Of a DNA stretch of 64,000 nucleotides, positions 34,957 through 45,819 are shown in pieces. Both the position numbers and the translations under genes were made by a program. The DNA comes from Coriolopsis trogii (Eukaryota; Basidiomycota; Agaricomycetes; Polyporales; Polyporaceae): contig JAHYIO010000001.1 in the NCBI GenBank assembly GCA_020543525.1, positions 434,001 to 498,000 of the forward strand, given 5' to 3'. Below the pieces are notes generated by a model, which was given only the letters and a program-made list of their open reading frames with translations, made no database searches and had not been told where the DNA came from. Positions within the stretch are counted from its first letter, which is position 1; each line of letters opens with the position of its first letter.

Positions 34957-37894
34957 GTTGTCCGTATTCCTCTGAGAGGTTGTTTCGGTGTTTGAAGTTG
35001 GTAGCCAGCTGCTGATAGCCTCAATATACAGAATCAACAAAGAGACTGGCGACAGTCGGCAAGGCGAGCGAGTGAAAGAGAAGACGCAGATGGGTGCACG
35101 CTGCAGACGAGAACAACGCCTCCGAGTCCAAGTTCGCGCCTGCAGCGCGTCTTGGGATCACGTGGGGTAGACGCTCTCTGGTACAGCGAGAGTTAGGCAA
35201 GATGTATATAACTTCGTTCATAACCACCATTATCCTTCAACGACAACTCAACGACCTTGTTACCACAGCTGTGGAGATTCGGTAACTTTTTAGTAGGGAA
35301 CCATCGAGCATTATGATAGATTGCAGGCTCAAGCTCCCTAACTGCGTACAAGTATTCAGAGTAAGTAACGTTCACTGTCTTCTGACGATGGGGAGGACTC
35401 CGACACACCAAACAAACATATCGCGACTACGACGCTCGAGCACATGTTCAGACCTGAAGATACGCGCGCACAATTTTGGTGTGTTGCATATGCTGCTGTA
35501 TGTCAACTGGAAGGCAAATCCAGAGTCAAGACGCAGCATCCAGACTGATAGGAAGGTGTGTAAGACTGGGACTGTCACTCATCTCACCGTTCTCGCCAGG
35601 ATCACTACAACCGCAACTCAATCAATGCGAGACTACAGCCTCACTGATGAGGGGGCCACGAAGATTCAGCCCGGCTGATTCCATGAACCCTCTGTCGACC
35701 GCGCAGCACCAACATCTGCATCTCAACAGGCATTACGGCCGCGCCGCGAACCTTCCACTATATGTATCGCAGGCGCTGAAACAAGACAGCACATCTCAAC
35801 TTTATTGCACTGCGGGTCCTGCTCCCGAGATAGGTGGGTGGCAAACTCCCGAAATGCTCACGAGAAGGCGGATCTCATATCTCTGGAAGCCAGGAACGTT
35901 CAACACACACCAGCAGGCTCGGACGCTGTCCGGAAGCATATACCCATGACGCAAAATAAAACCCCACCCGTCCTCGCCATATGCACATGTCGGGCTTCAC
36001 CAACACGAGGCAACCCGAAACGCAGCGTGCCCCAGAGAGCTCGACATAACGAGAGAAAAGGTTAGCGAGAGCGTCCGATGGACACGTTGTCCCACATCTC
36101 CGCTCCGCCCCATCTCATCACCGTCCTAGCTCACCCGCGTCTCAGACATCGGTTCGGAGCACTGTGGCGACCGGTGCGCGCGGTGGCATCCCACGCCGTC
36201 AGAGATGCAGTCCGAAGCTCCGGCCCCGCAGCTCCTACATACTTATGCCAGAGGCAGCACTCGAGCAGAGCACGGCCGCGAAAGGCAATCAGCAGCAGAG
36301 GTTCCTCCTCCCAGGATGCCGTTGCACGTCTGTGATCCATCATCATCCGGTCTTCGCCCACGGACGCACTTGTTTTGGGCGCACGACACGTGGTTCAGAA
36401 GCACGCACAGCTTCCAGCGGCCGTCTTCCGAGACTGATCCCTCGGTGCTCGTTGTACGAATAGTACAGCCCGACATAGCACTTGGAAGGTTTGTTGATGG
36501 CATGGACAGGTTCAAGATACGTGAGCTCGTCGTGTACTATCCAGGCGAGCATCAACGAAGCTCACTCGGTAACGGTTGGGAACAGAGTTATCCCGACTCA
36601 GCAGCACAAGAGCGCTCTTGTCAGCGCGTCACTTCAACGTGCTAGATATCTGGTGTACATAGCCAACCCTAGGCCTGTTCCTCCTCGACCATCCAGAACA
36701 TCCAGAACTATCGTCACCCCGATTCAAAGCGACGAAACCCACCATACCCCCAAACGTCCTCGCGCGAGCCATATCTTCGCCAATCGACAGACCCAGCGAC
36801 ACGACCGAGTGTCAACGGGCATGCCAGTGGCCACCAAGGCTCCTCAACTCTACGCATGTATGGTGCACGTACGACCGCTCGACCGCCCGACTGTCTGCAG
36901 TTCCAAGTATCTACGCTACGCTACCCGGACGTGATCTCATCCCTCCTTTGTGCCCCATGGGCCCCCATGGTCTTCGAACGTCCGAGACGGATCCTGAACA
37001 TGTAAAGATATGAAGGTCAGACCTGTGCTGCACGAAACAATCAGCCACCTGGACGAGAAAGCGGTATGTACCGAAAGAACGAATGCACACGACTCGACAC
37101 GACACCTATACTGTACCGACCAGACTCCGGACACCGGCATGATTTCCAGCCACGCGCGTACAGAGAACTCCATCCTTCCAGCAAGGCACGGTACACGTCA
37201 ATAATCGAACGGCGAACGCAGACCCCCCTCGAGGAATCTCACCTCCACGACGCCGGCGCCCGACAAAAAGCTTCGGCGCGCACGCAGGCAGCAAGGGGCA
37301 TCATAATTATATCGCATAACGATCACTATAGCACACGTACTGTACGACAGTAAACCGACCGAGTCTACTCGGCGTTGCATACCATAATGGCAGAGCGCAC
37401 ACATCTACAGTAGCCCCAGGGCGGGCAAGGCGAGGCGAGGCTGGTGCGAGGACGAGAAGGAGTGCAGCAGCAGCAGGAGAGGAGAGAGAAACGGAGGAAG
37501 ACGAGGGAATCAACGAAAATGGTACGAAGCGCGGCGTATTATACGTATCGAGTCCAAGGCTTCGAGCCAGTCGTGATCGCGGGACGGGGAGTAAGGACAG
37601 GGATGTCGAGGACGAATAAGTGATAAGGTATAAACAGCGCTAGCGAGCAAGCGAGGGGGGGGGTAACAGAGAGGAATCCAGGTATAGTATCAACAGTAGA
37701 AAAACACAGAGCAGCAGCGCATGACGGCACCGGATCGAGCGCAGGAAATAATGATAGTACATAGCATACACACACAGACGGTCGCAGACAGCCAGACGGG
37801 GCGGGGGGCCACAGACAGAACGGCGGACGAGAGAACCAACGAGAGCAAAACACACAAAGCGACAGCGCTACCACGGCCGACCGACAGATCGTCC
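34957..37894. other. Gene-poor region of 2.9 kb
   Basis: Only short ORFs in all frames and no motif I recognise. It includes the likely promoter of the nucleoporin gene at its left edge and the likely 3' UTR of the FYVE gene at its right edge (37640-37894, with short simple repeats). No ends of a mobile element were found. Confidence 0.35.
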
Positions 37895-39205
37895 TTAGAA
37901 CGTGGAGAGCGTTATGGGACCAGCAGGCGATCGAGGCTCCATCTCGCGGGGGCACCGGAGTTGGAAGTCTGTATACAAGACAGGTCAATGACAAACACAA
38001 ACGTAATCTGGATGCATGACACTGACCTCCATCCTTGATGACAGGGTTGGCGCGACGAATCCGACGCTCCTCTTCCTCGCGCTCAAGCTCGAGTTCATAG
38101 CCAGCCTTGCGGCCGGGAATACGCTTCGCAACGTACTCGGGGATCGGCTTGGGCTCCCACCTGCCGCCGCCAGTAGCTTTGCAGATGTTGCTGGCGCGCT
38201 TGAGCGGATACGAATCGAGTTCCCCAAACGACAGCTCAGAGTCCATGATATGGACGGTCTGAAGTGGAGCTGCCCCGCGTAATGGCGAGGAGGGGATGCG
38301 AGGGGAGGTGTGGGTGCGGCGGATTCCCGGGCGCGCGGCGATGGAGTTGAGGGGCGACCCATCCGGGGGCGTCGCGACCGAGGACGAGACAGAGGAAGAG
38401 TCAGAGGCAGCGGAGCCTCCGGTTTGGCGGACAAGCGCAATAGGGTGAGACTGGGGAACCACGGGCGAGCGGGGGGATTTGCTGCCGTGAATCTGATCCC
38501 AGCAGTCGTTGCATACACGGGCGTGAGCGACCGGGGAGGCCGGCGAGTCGTAAACTATGATCGGGACATTACGGGGAGGGTGGAGGAAGGAGAGCGTGGA
38601 GGTGTCAAGCAGGGGGGTGGTCCTGCTGGAGCACTCGGCGCAGAAGACACCGCCGCACTTTCTGCAGTGCTGGAGAGAAGATACGATGAGCACGGAGGGT
38701 GGAGAACATGATGGTGATAGAGAACTCACATGTCTGCGCTCCCAGATGGAGAAGGGCTTACGGCACATGAAGGTATCGCAATGGGCGGCCTGGGAGTCGG
38801 GCTGTGCAGGGGAAAACGAACCGTGTCAGTCACGTGCGCTGCTGGGTGCCACACAGAGATGGCAACAAAGATGAGTGGCGGCGGGAGCGAACAACGCACC
38901 TTCCAGAGGCGCTTGGGGAGGAGAACGGCGAGGTGCTCGTTCTGTCGGGGGCGCAGAATGGAGGGGAGCTGGTCGGCAGATGACGAGGGGGGCTCCGAGT
39001 GACAGGAGCGCGTGTCAAAAGAGGAGCTCATGGAGGACGCGACGGGAGATGGATGAGTGGCATCTGTGGCGTTCGCGGTTAAGACGCGTCGAAGGACGTC
39101 CGTAGATGACATACCCTCGGACGTGACGCTGGACGCATCGTCCTGGGGAGGGGCGCGTTGTGCGAGGGAGGAGAGGCGGGAGGCGAGGGCGGAGGCGAGA
39201 GCCAT
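37895..39205 (-). CDS. FYVE zinc-finger protein
   Basis: Probable PtdIns(3)P-binding protein of endosomes or vacuole; the exact role is unknown. ATG 39203-39205 starts MALASALASRLSSLAQRAPP, then a serine-rich region. The FYVE domain begins HCDTFMCRKPFSIWERRH and continues HCRKCGGVFCAECSSR. The R/K-HHCR-x-C-G signature that contacts the lipid head group is split by an intron between the two histidines. VCNDCW supplies the last cysteine pair. A serine-rich tail includes ELSFGELDSYPLKRASNICK and a charged helix (ELELEREEEERRIRRANPVI). The last exon encodes DFQLRCPREMEPRSPAGPIT and ends LSTF-stop at 37895. No membrane segment is seen. The domain is clear; the orthologue group is not. Confidence 0.85.
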
Positions 39206-42200
39206 AGTGAATGGTGGCTGGGTGGCTGAGGGGAAGGGAGGATAGGCGCGGGAGGTGAAGGACGGAGGGAGGGATGGGGAGAAGGGCCTCTTGAGCGGAG
39301 GTGTCGCGAGACGAGGCGGGGATGCGACGAGATCGTTAAATACGTGCGAAGACGGACGCGAAGGCAGAACGCGCGGCGCGCACACCCAGCGCCCGGTCGC
39401 CTCCTGCCCGATTCAAATAAGCTTTCTATCGCTGTTTCATCGCAACTTGCCGCTCTTCGGCCCTCGATCGGACTATCCCACCGGCGCCTGATCGCAGTTT
39501 CCCCGGGCCCTTGCTCCGTCCCCCCGTGCCCTCCCCCTCGTCTCCAGCTGCCTGTTGCGTGCATCAGCTCCCCACCGAGGGCTAGCGCGATAGAAGTCGA
39601 TGAAATCACCCCACCATGGGCGCAATAGTGGTGTGCTGGGGGCGAGGAGTAGCCACGGTCGCACCAACGACGGTGGTGCAGCGTGAGTACGGGGACCACA
39701 TGCAAAATGGCTCCGTGCGGGTTTTCCTTGCGGAAACCGTTCGGCGGCCTGGGCGGTCTCCATAGCCGGACGCTAGGGTTACCCGATGCAGAGAGCTACG
39801 GCCCCTGAGTCCCACGATCGCAGAACCCTAGCTGCTCTCACGTCAACCATCCACCTGCGTGTCCACCCAACACGGTCTGCAGTCGTCCCCATCCGGAGGC
39901 CTCTCGGGGCGTGCTTTCGAACGAAGCCCGTCTGGTGTCGCAACCCGCACTCCTCCCTCTTCGTCTTCTCCAACTGTTCGTGCAATGCTCCTCTGCGATC
40001 CAGCGTCTCTGTTGGCTCGCCTACGTTCATCCAAGCGAGTGCTATGTCACCGTCTGTGTTCGACGCAGAACGCCTGGGACCGCCTGTGTGCCCCACCGCC
40101 GACAGTGCTCACTCACACTGCTCACTGGTTCCGGCGGGACGAGGATTAGGCGGGACGTCGGCCCTCTCAGCCTTCCGCTGCCTGCCTCAGGGGGATCCAT
40201 GCACGTTGGACGGCGATCGACAATCAGTTGCAGCCGGTAGCCGACCTCCATGCTGACCGCGAGGGCGCGTGTTTGCGCTCAAGGCCGCTAACCCAGGGGC
40301 GCGAGGTTGTGCGCCTTCCTCATGCCAACGCGGCCGGACGTTAACTCATTTGCCCTCGCCCGACAGCTCGTACACCGTCTCTCGTTATGTCTTACGACAC
40401 CCTCACATATAGACGGTGAGGTAAGCGTTGGCTCATAAATGAAAGCTCGCTGCCTTGACATCATCGACTTCGACGAGACCGAGCCTGTCTCGATTCGTCT
40501 TCCTCTCCGCGCACGCCGCATGGATCTTGTATCTTATTGACGCAGGCTCATGGGGACCTCGCCCGGCCCGGACCCGGGCTCGGGTCCGCACCACGCACGC
40601 CCACACTGGCCTCCAAGGTAACTGTAGAGTACTTACAACACACCAATGGACAACACAACACCTCGAGCTCGGACAGCCTCCGAGTGTCCGACCGGACACC
40701 ACGCACGCATGCCTCTCGTCCACTAGCGTGCTCGAGTAGATAACCGGCCGCCCGCCGTGCCCACGCCCGGCCCTCTTCTCACACTAGTCCAACGTCTGGC
40801 ACTCCATCTCAATAGTTGGAGGGCCGCGGCGCGCAACTTGCCAACAAGGTGCTGTCTCATATGTACAGTCAGTACATATGTATGATACAACGCCACAAGC
40901 CCCGTCGGATGTATCGACCACGGCCATCATAACTGCATAACAGGGTTAGCGTCCGATCCCAATCTCACCGTCAATGCATACCCAGCTTCGCTTCAAGCGC
41001 ACACACACACCCTCAGCAGGCCCGCCGCCTGTTCCTTACCTCACAACCGTATCAATAACAGCCTACAACAGCCCCCGCTCGGCCGTGATTGGGTCCTCAG
41101 ACCCGACCGCCGAGGGACGGGATCGTCCGATGACACCCCATTATGATTTAGATTCAGAACGCCAGGGCTGCACGAACACACCAACAGGACCAGGACGCGC
41201 GCTCGCGGTCTCTCTCTCACCCATGCCAAAGCCCGCCCCCGCGCGGCTCGCTGTTCGACGCTCGGGAGCCTAAAGAAAGTGTCGGGTCCAATGGGGAGGA
41301 GCGACCCCGCCCCGCTCCTCCCTCATCACGCGTGCGCCATCATGACAGCACACGCGCGCCAGCAAACGTGTGGACCTGCGAACCTCCCATGGCCAAGCCG
41401 GCCAGCCTATCAGCGTGTCTGAACCCGCCTCGGGGCGCGCGTCAGTAGTGATCGTTGCGCGTACCGACGGAGGAAGCAGATCACTGTCAATGTTGGACCA
41501 GCCTGGTACAGTAATCCCTCACAGCGTGTCTGTATGCTTATGTCGGGCGTCCCAGGTACGTGGATCGAAGTCGGTACATGAGCATGGGCGGTTCTAGTGA
41601 CACATCCGTATACGGGACCTTGACAAGACCACAAGAAGCCCGAGGTGCGTCTGCGTCACGGTCTTGTGCGGCATGGGATGGGCTCGTCGGTACGTGTGTA
41701 CGTGATGCACTCATCGTCGCTTTACGCCGGCGGGTGTGCGATGTGCGCTCTGCCACAGAACGCGGGGGCCTGTCGCGGCAAGGTGAGCGAGGCTTGGAAG
41801 ACGTACGTCTCCGAACTCGGGTCCTGTCTTTGAGGGGCCGCCGGTACGTACGAGCCACAGTGCGCTGGCAGATAGCCAAGGGCCAGGATGGACCGTGCGT
41901 GTTGAGGTTCGAACATTCAGGTACGCAGAGCAGTGTGGTGCTCGTTCTGCCATCGGTTTCCCTGCTATACTCAACATTACGACCAGGTATGTACTCAGAA
42001 ACCGTCTAGAGGCACCTACAGAGCGGTGTCTAAACAAATACGGCATGTCAACCTCGCACCCCCACTGCAAGCTCTCTACGGATGTCAACCGAATCGGTCG
42101 TTCGCGTACCACAACTTCGAGGCTGATTCGCGCCCAAGAGAGCTGGAGCTGCGATTGGCGGAGACCCCCCGCGTCCGCGCCGCCACGTTCGACACACCAA

Positions 42201-42426
42201 CGTCAACGTCCACCCTTGTCGAACGCCAGAATGCTTGACGCTCGTCCGACGGGTGTCACCATGCCGTTCCCACCACACCCTCTCGTCTCCTTCTTCGAAC
42301 CCCCCCGCGCGCGCGCTTTGTTACGTTCGCCGATGGCACACAGACCCAGGGCCCTTACACGCCCGCCGGGCGGACCATGGTCCATGGCTCGCTTCCAGCT
42401 TCCGACGTCGACGTCGGGCCCCATGC
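39206..42426. other. Gene-poor, GC-rich region of 3.2 kb
   Basis: Many overlapping ORFs on both strands, as expected of GC-rich non-coding sequence; none shows a domain or intron pattern I can defend. The retrotransposon inserted at its right edge (target GCACT at 42427-42431). Confidence 0.35.
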
Positions 42427-42431
42427 GCACT
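42427..42431. repeat. Target-site duplication GCACT, left
   Basis: Identical to 53280-53284 on the other side of the retrotransposon. Confidence 0.93.
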
Positions 42432-42649
42432 TGTAATAGATCTTGAGGTTAGCCTGGTTCACGCACGCCCGGTATACGCTGCACCAGTCTCTATATCGAG
42501 AAGTGCGGTATACGATGGTCGTGGTGAAAGGCTGAGTGCCATCACCACGTTGGCGCGCATCAAATAGATGCGCGCTCCATCATACCCGATATGGTAATAT
42601 ACAAGGGTATCTAATCTAATCTCGTCCTGAATTATCCATACGCCTTACA
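42432..42649 (-). repeat. 3' LTR of the retrotransposon
   Basis: 218 bp. Same as 53062-53279 except one C/A difference (tatacgct here, tataagct there). Confidence 0.96.
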
Positions 42650-42660
42650 TCCCCCTCCTT
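42650..42660 (-). promoter_or_regulatory. Polypurine tract
   Basis: AAGGAGGGGGA on the coding (minus) strand, directly before the 3' LTR; the usual primer for plus-strand DNA synthesis. Confidence 0.85.
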
Positions 42661-42945
42661 CAGAACCCACTTAGGGTTCTTGATAGTCCAAGAATATAGA
42701 GTAGATATTATGAGATGAATAGAATACGGCGTACGAGTGGTACGTCCGCGAAAAGTCCGAGTGCGAGACCTGCGAGATGCGAGAGCGACATGCGTGAGGA
42801 TAACCGTGGAACCTTTGAGCAAGGGAGCGACCGTGGCGACGACCAAGATGACGACCGGGAGCGACCGAGGGAGACAGAGCGGCGATGATGTACTTAGACA
42901 ACACGCAGCGCTCGGGTAATGAGATGCGTGCCGTCCGCGGCAGGT

Positions 42946-45636
42946 TCATGCAGAGGGGGGTGTCTGCATTGTACCTGAGGCTTCGCCGGTGGTGTTTAGT
43001 CCTCCGGCGGCCTGGGGTTCGTTGTCCGTGGTCGACGGACCTTGCGGACCTGCCTCTGTCTCCGTGTCGCCGGCCAGGGGGTCAACCTGGTCGTCGGTCA
43101 TCTGGATGTCCTGCGCGGCGAGTCCCAACACCGTAAGCCTCATGTCTGCCTCACTAGGGACGTTCTGTGGAACGTCCTGGAGGGAGACAGGGAGCTCCGG
43201 CCATGCCTCGAAGGCGTGAGGGTCGCGCCCGTACCCTTGGTTGCGGTACATGCGCGCGACGGCCTCCATCAACGAGATGGTCCGTGCGGTGATACCGCAA
43301 TGCGCGATCCACCACGCGATACTGGCCTCGGTCGCGTTGGTGGGGCTGGCCGGGTACGGTTGGATGTTTTCGTGAGGGGCCACGGGATAGTGGCCCCGTT
43401 CGATCAACGCGCTGTAGTAGCCGTGGACCGAGAACATCCTCACGATGCGGTCGAGGAGCGTCGCGCGGTGTTGGGCGGACTCGTCCGTGCGCTGTGGTGG
43501 CAGCAGCGTCTTGAGGGCCAGGTTCCCCTCTATTTCAAGGAGGTCCGGCGCCGCTCCACTAGAGCGTTGCAGGGGTCGCGGGATCGAGGCTGGGTACCTC
43601 ATGTAGTACTGCAACCACGTCGCGGGCGGGTCGCTGTGCGTCGGCTGCTTCAGCCCCGGACGCGTGTCGAGCGTCGCGGTGACACCCTCTCGCTGCGCCC
43701 TTCTCGCTTTCTTTTCCGACCTGGACGTTCGGTCGCGAGCGCCACTCCAGCCGTCCTTGAGGGTCTTCATGCCCGGCGCCACCCGTAGCATGGGGTTGGT
43801 GTCGTACTGCCTGATCAGGTCACGTACGCGATGTAGCGCGCCCCCTTGCTGGTCGCGGGCGTGCTTCATCAACGAGCGAGCCTGTGCCTCAGTTAGAGGC
43901 AGGTAGTCGAAGAACTCGTCGGCCAACCCGACCTCGGTGTGCGTCGGCAAGGTCGCCTCCGCTGGCCATTCGGCGGTTCTTGCTCCCGGCAGTACTTCTG
44001 CAGGAAGGTTGGCGGTGCCGCGAGGGGTTCGCAGGTCCAATCCCGCCGTCCCGCGAGCTTCCTCTGTATGAGATACTCGGAGGACGGGGGCACCACGCCC
44101 TCGGCTTTCGTCTCGCGCCTCCGTCCGTTCCCGTTTCCTCTGCTTGAACTCCATACGAGCCTTGGCTCGCTTGGCCTCGGCGACACGCTCGTCGTGGGTC
44201 TTGGCGACGGTGTCGTCGTCCTCGTCCTCCCATTCCGAGAGGTCCATCTCGCGCGCATCTATCTCAATGCGCGGCGTCTCGTCGTCCATGTCCACGTCCT
44301 CGGTGGGTATCGCGCTGGACCTCACTGTTGACGGTCCTGCAGTGGATGGTCCCGCCACCGATGACGATGGCGCCGCCGGTGAGGAGGCGGTGCGTGACGG
44401 CCCAACCGAGGCGGTAGTTCGGGACGAACTACCCGTCGGCTGGTCCGACCGCGCGCCGCCTTGCGTCCGTGAGGGTCCGGGTTGGCTCGGGGGAGAGCGA
44501 CCTCGCGGGCGTGATGGTCCCGGCGCGTCATCGTATGGGAGGTTGGTTGGGTGCGACGAAGTCGAGGACCGCGTCGACAGTCTCTGACGACGTGATGTCG
44601 TCGAGCTCCGCCCCACGTATCCCGATGGCGGTAGCATGGAAGCGGGAGGGGGAATCCTCTGGGGGTACCGCTCGGAGTCCAGGCGCAGCGGGTCATCGCG
44701 GAGGGGAGGAGGTTCGCGGCGAGAGGTCCCTCGCGCAGCGTCGCGCTCTATGTGAGCGCGACGTGGCGAGCGAGACCGTTCTCGGCGCGCGCGGTTGCTC
44801 AACTCCTCCTTGAGCCGGTAATACTCGCTTTTGTAATCCTCCGCTCGTTCCTTCTGCGCGTCGTACGCGTCCCATGCCTCCTGTAGTTGATAGTGGAGGT
44901 CCTTGACCTCCTCCTCCAACCGTCGTGCATCCTCTCGCAGGCGACTAGTCGTCGCGCTGCTCCCCTCCCCCCTCCCCTCCTGCCAGCGTTGGAAGTGCTG
45001 GTAGTACGCGGCCTGTTGGTCCGCGCGCGCCGTCTCGTGGGCTTGACGGTATTGAGGGTCGGCGCTGGCGGCCTGGACGTGCTGCCAGTACGCCGCGCAG
45101 ACCGTGCACCGTGGGTCGCGATGGACCATGCACATCACCTCCCGGTCCACGCACGACCACTCTAGTGTGGTCGACAGTGGCATGAGGGGCGGCATGTCAG
45201 GGCGGGCAGCAGGGGCGGGAGGGAAGGCGGGGTTTGCTTGGGCGGGGAAGGTTGGGGCGGGATACGGCTGGTTGGGGAACGGTTGGGCGGGGTACCCGTA
45301 CCCCATGCCGAACGCGCCAGGGTACGCCGCCGCAGGTACGATATTGTACCTGGGGTCGGGCGCAGCCTGTTGCGGGAATGGCTGCTGGGAGGGGCCAGAG
45401 TACGCCGGTTGCGGCGGGTACGCTGGCTGCGACTGGTAAGTCGCGGGGCCTCCTTGGCTGCCCATTGGAGGTGGGTACTGGGGGGCAGCGGGAGCAGGCA
45501 TGCCCGTCTGATTTGACGGGACTCCTGGCCCCATCAGCTGTTGTTGCTGTTGTTGCTGCTGTTGTTGTTGCTGTTGCTGCTGCTGGCCATCTGAATCGAT
45601 GGCCATGGGGTTGGGGACGTGGGTGTTGGTGTTCAT
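42946..45636 (-). CDS. Third ORF of the retrotransposon, unknown function
   Basis: About 896 residues from ATG 45634-45636 (MNTNTHVPNPMAIDSDG); the frame is open to 45732 without an earlier ATG. It lies between pol and the polypurine tract, on the same strand and in the same frame register as gag and pol, with two in-frame stops after pol (45820-45822 and one near 45770). Features in order: a run of 16 glutamines (45538-45585); a Pro/Tyr/Gln/Ala-rich stretch; a CMVHRDPRCTVC motif with two cysteines (about 45090-45130); a coiled coil (LEEEVKDLHYQLQEAWDAYD, about 44870-44930) ending in an RS-type basic patch; long disordered S/T/P/R-rich and acidic parts; and a better-structured C-terminal region (FFDYLPLTEAQARSLMKHA, about 43900; WLQYYMRYPASIPRP, about 43600; IAWWIAHCGITARTISLMEA, about 43290). 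No signal peptide or membrane helix is seen, so it is not env-like. I do not recognise the family. Confidence 0.85.
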   Translation of the reverse strand: MNTNTHVPNPMAIDSDGQQQQQQQQQQQQQQQQLMGPGVPSNQTGMPAPAAPQYPPPMGSQGGPATYQSQPAYPPQPAYSGPSQQPFPQQAAPDPRYNIVPAAAYPGAFGMGYGYPAQPFPNQPYPAPTFPAQANPAFPPAPAARPDMPPLMPLSTTLEWSCVDREVMCMVHRDPRCTVCAAYWQHVQAASADPQYRQAHETARADQQAAYYQHFQRWQEGRGEGSSATTSRLREDARRLEEEVKDLHYQLQEAWDAYDAQKERAEDYKSEYYRLKEELSNRARRERSRSPRRAHIERDAARGTSRREPPPLRDDPLRLDSERYPQRIPPPASMLPPSGYVGRSSTTSRRQRLSTRSSTSSHPTNLPYDDAPGPSRPRGRSPPSQPGPSRTQGGARSDQPTGSSSRTTASVGPSRTASSPAAPSSSVAGPSTAGPSTVRSSAIPTEDVDMDDETPRIEIDAREMDLSEWEDEDDDTVAKTHDERVAEAKRAKARMEFKQRKRERTEARDESRGRGAPVLRVSHTEEARGTAGLDLRTPRGTANLPAEVLPGARTAEWPAEATLPTHTEVGLADEFFDYLPLTEAQARSLMKHARDQQGGALHRVRDLIRQYDTNPMLRVAPGMKTLKDGWSGARDRTSRSEKKARRAQREGVTATLDTRPGLKQPTHSDPPATWLQYYMRYPASIPRPLQRSSGAAPDLLEIEGNLALKTLLPPQRTDESAQHRATLLDRIVRMFSVHGYYSALIERGHYPVAPHENIQPYPASPTNATEASIAWWIAHCGITARTISLMEAVARMYRNQGYGRDPHAFEAWPELPVSLQDVPQNVPSEADMRLTVLGLAAQDIQMTDDQVDPLAGDTETEAGPQGPSTTDNEPQAAGGLNTTGEASGTMQTPPSA
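45538..45585 (-). repeat. CAG/CAA repeat encoding 16 glutamines
   Basis: Mixed CAG and CAA codons near the N-terminus of the third retrotransposon ORF. Confidence 0.95.
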
Positions 45637-45819
45637 GGCGGTGAGCTGGCGATGGGGTGGTGGTGGTAGGGGATCAAGAGGACGGAGAGGTAGGCTCGAC
45701 GCCTGTCGAAATCCTCTAAGTCCGTCCGGCAATTGCCGTCGCTCGGACCGACCAATCGTCAGGGTCCTACGCGATCACGTGGTGATACGCGATTGCGGCG
45801 CGTCGCGTCCTCTAATATC

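Noticed and set aside
36243..36515. Possible fourth member of the small-gene family (SEDGRWKLCVLLNH on the minus strand)
   Set aside because: Only the W region is similar; the SGDKV and FPV blocks are absent.
43042..45644. Plus-strand ORFs over the retrotransposon's third ORF
   Set aside because: They are shadows of the GC-rich minus-strand ORF; no motifs and no ATG context of note.
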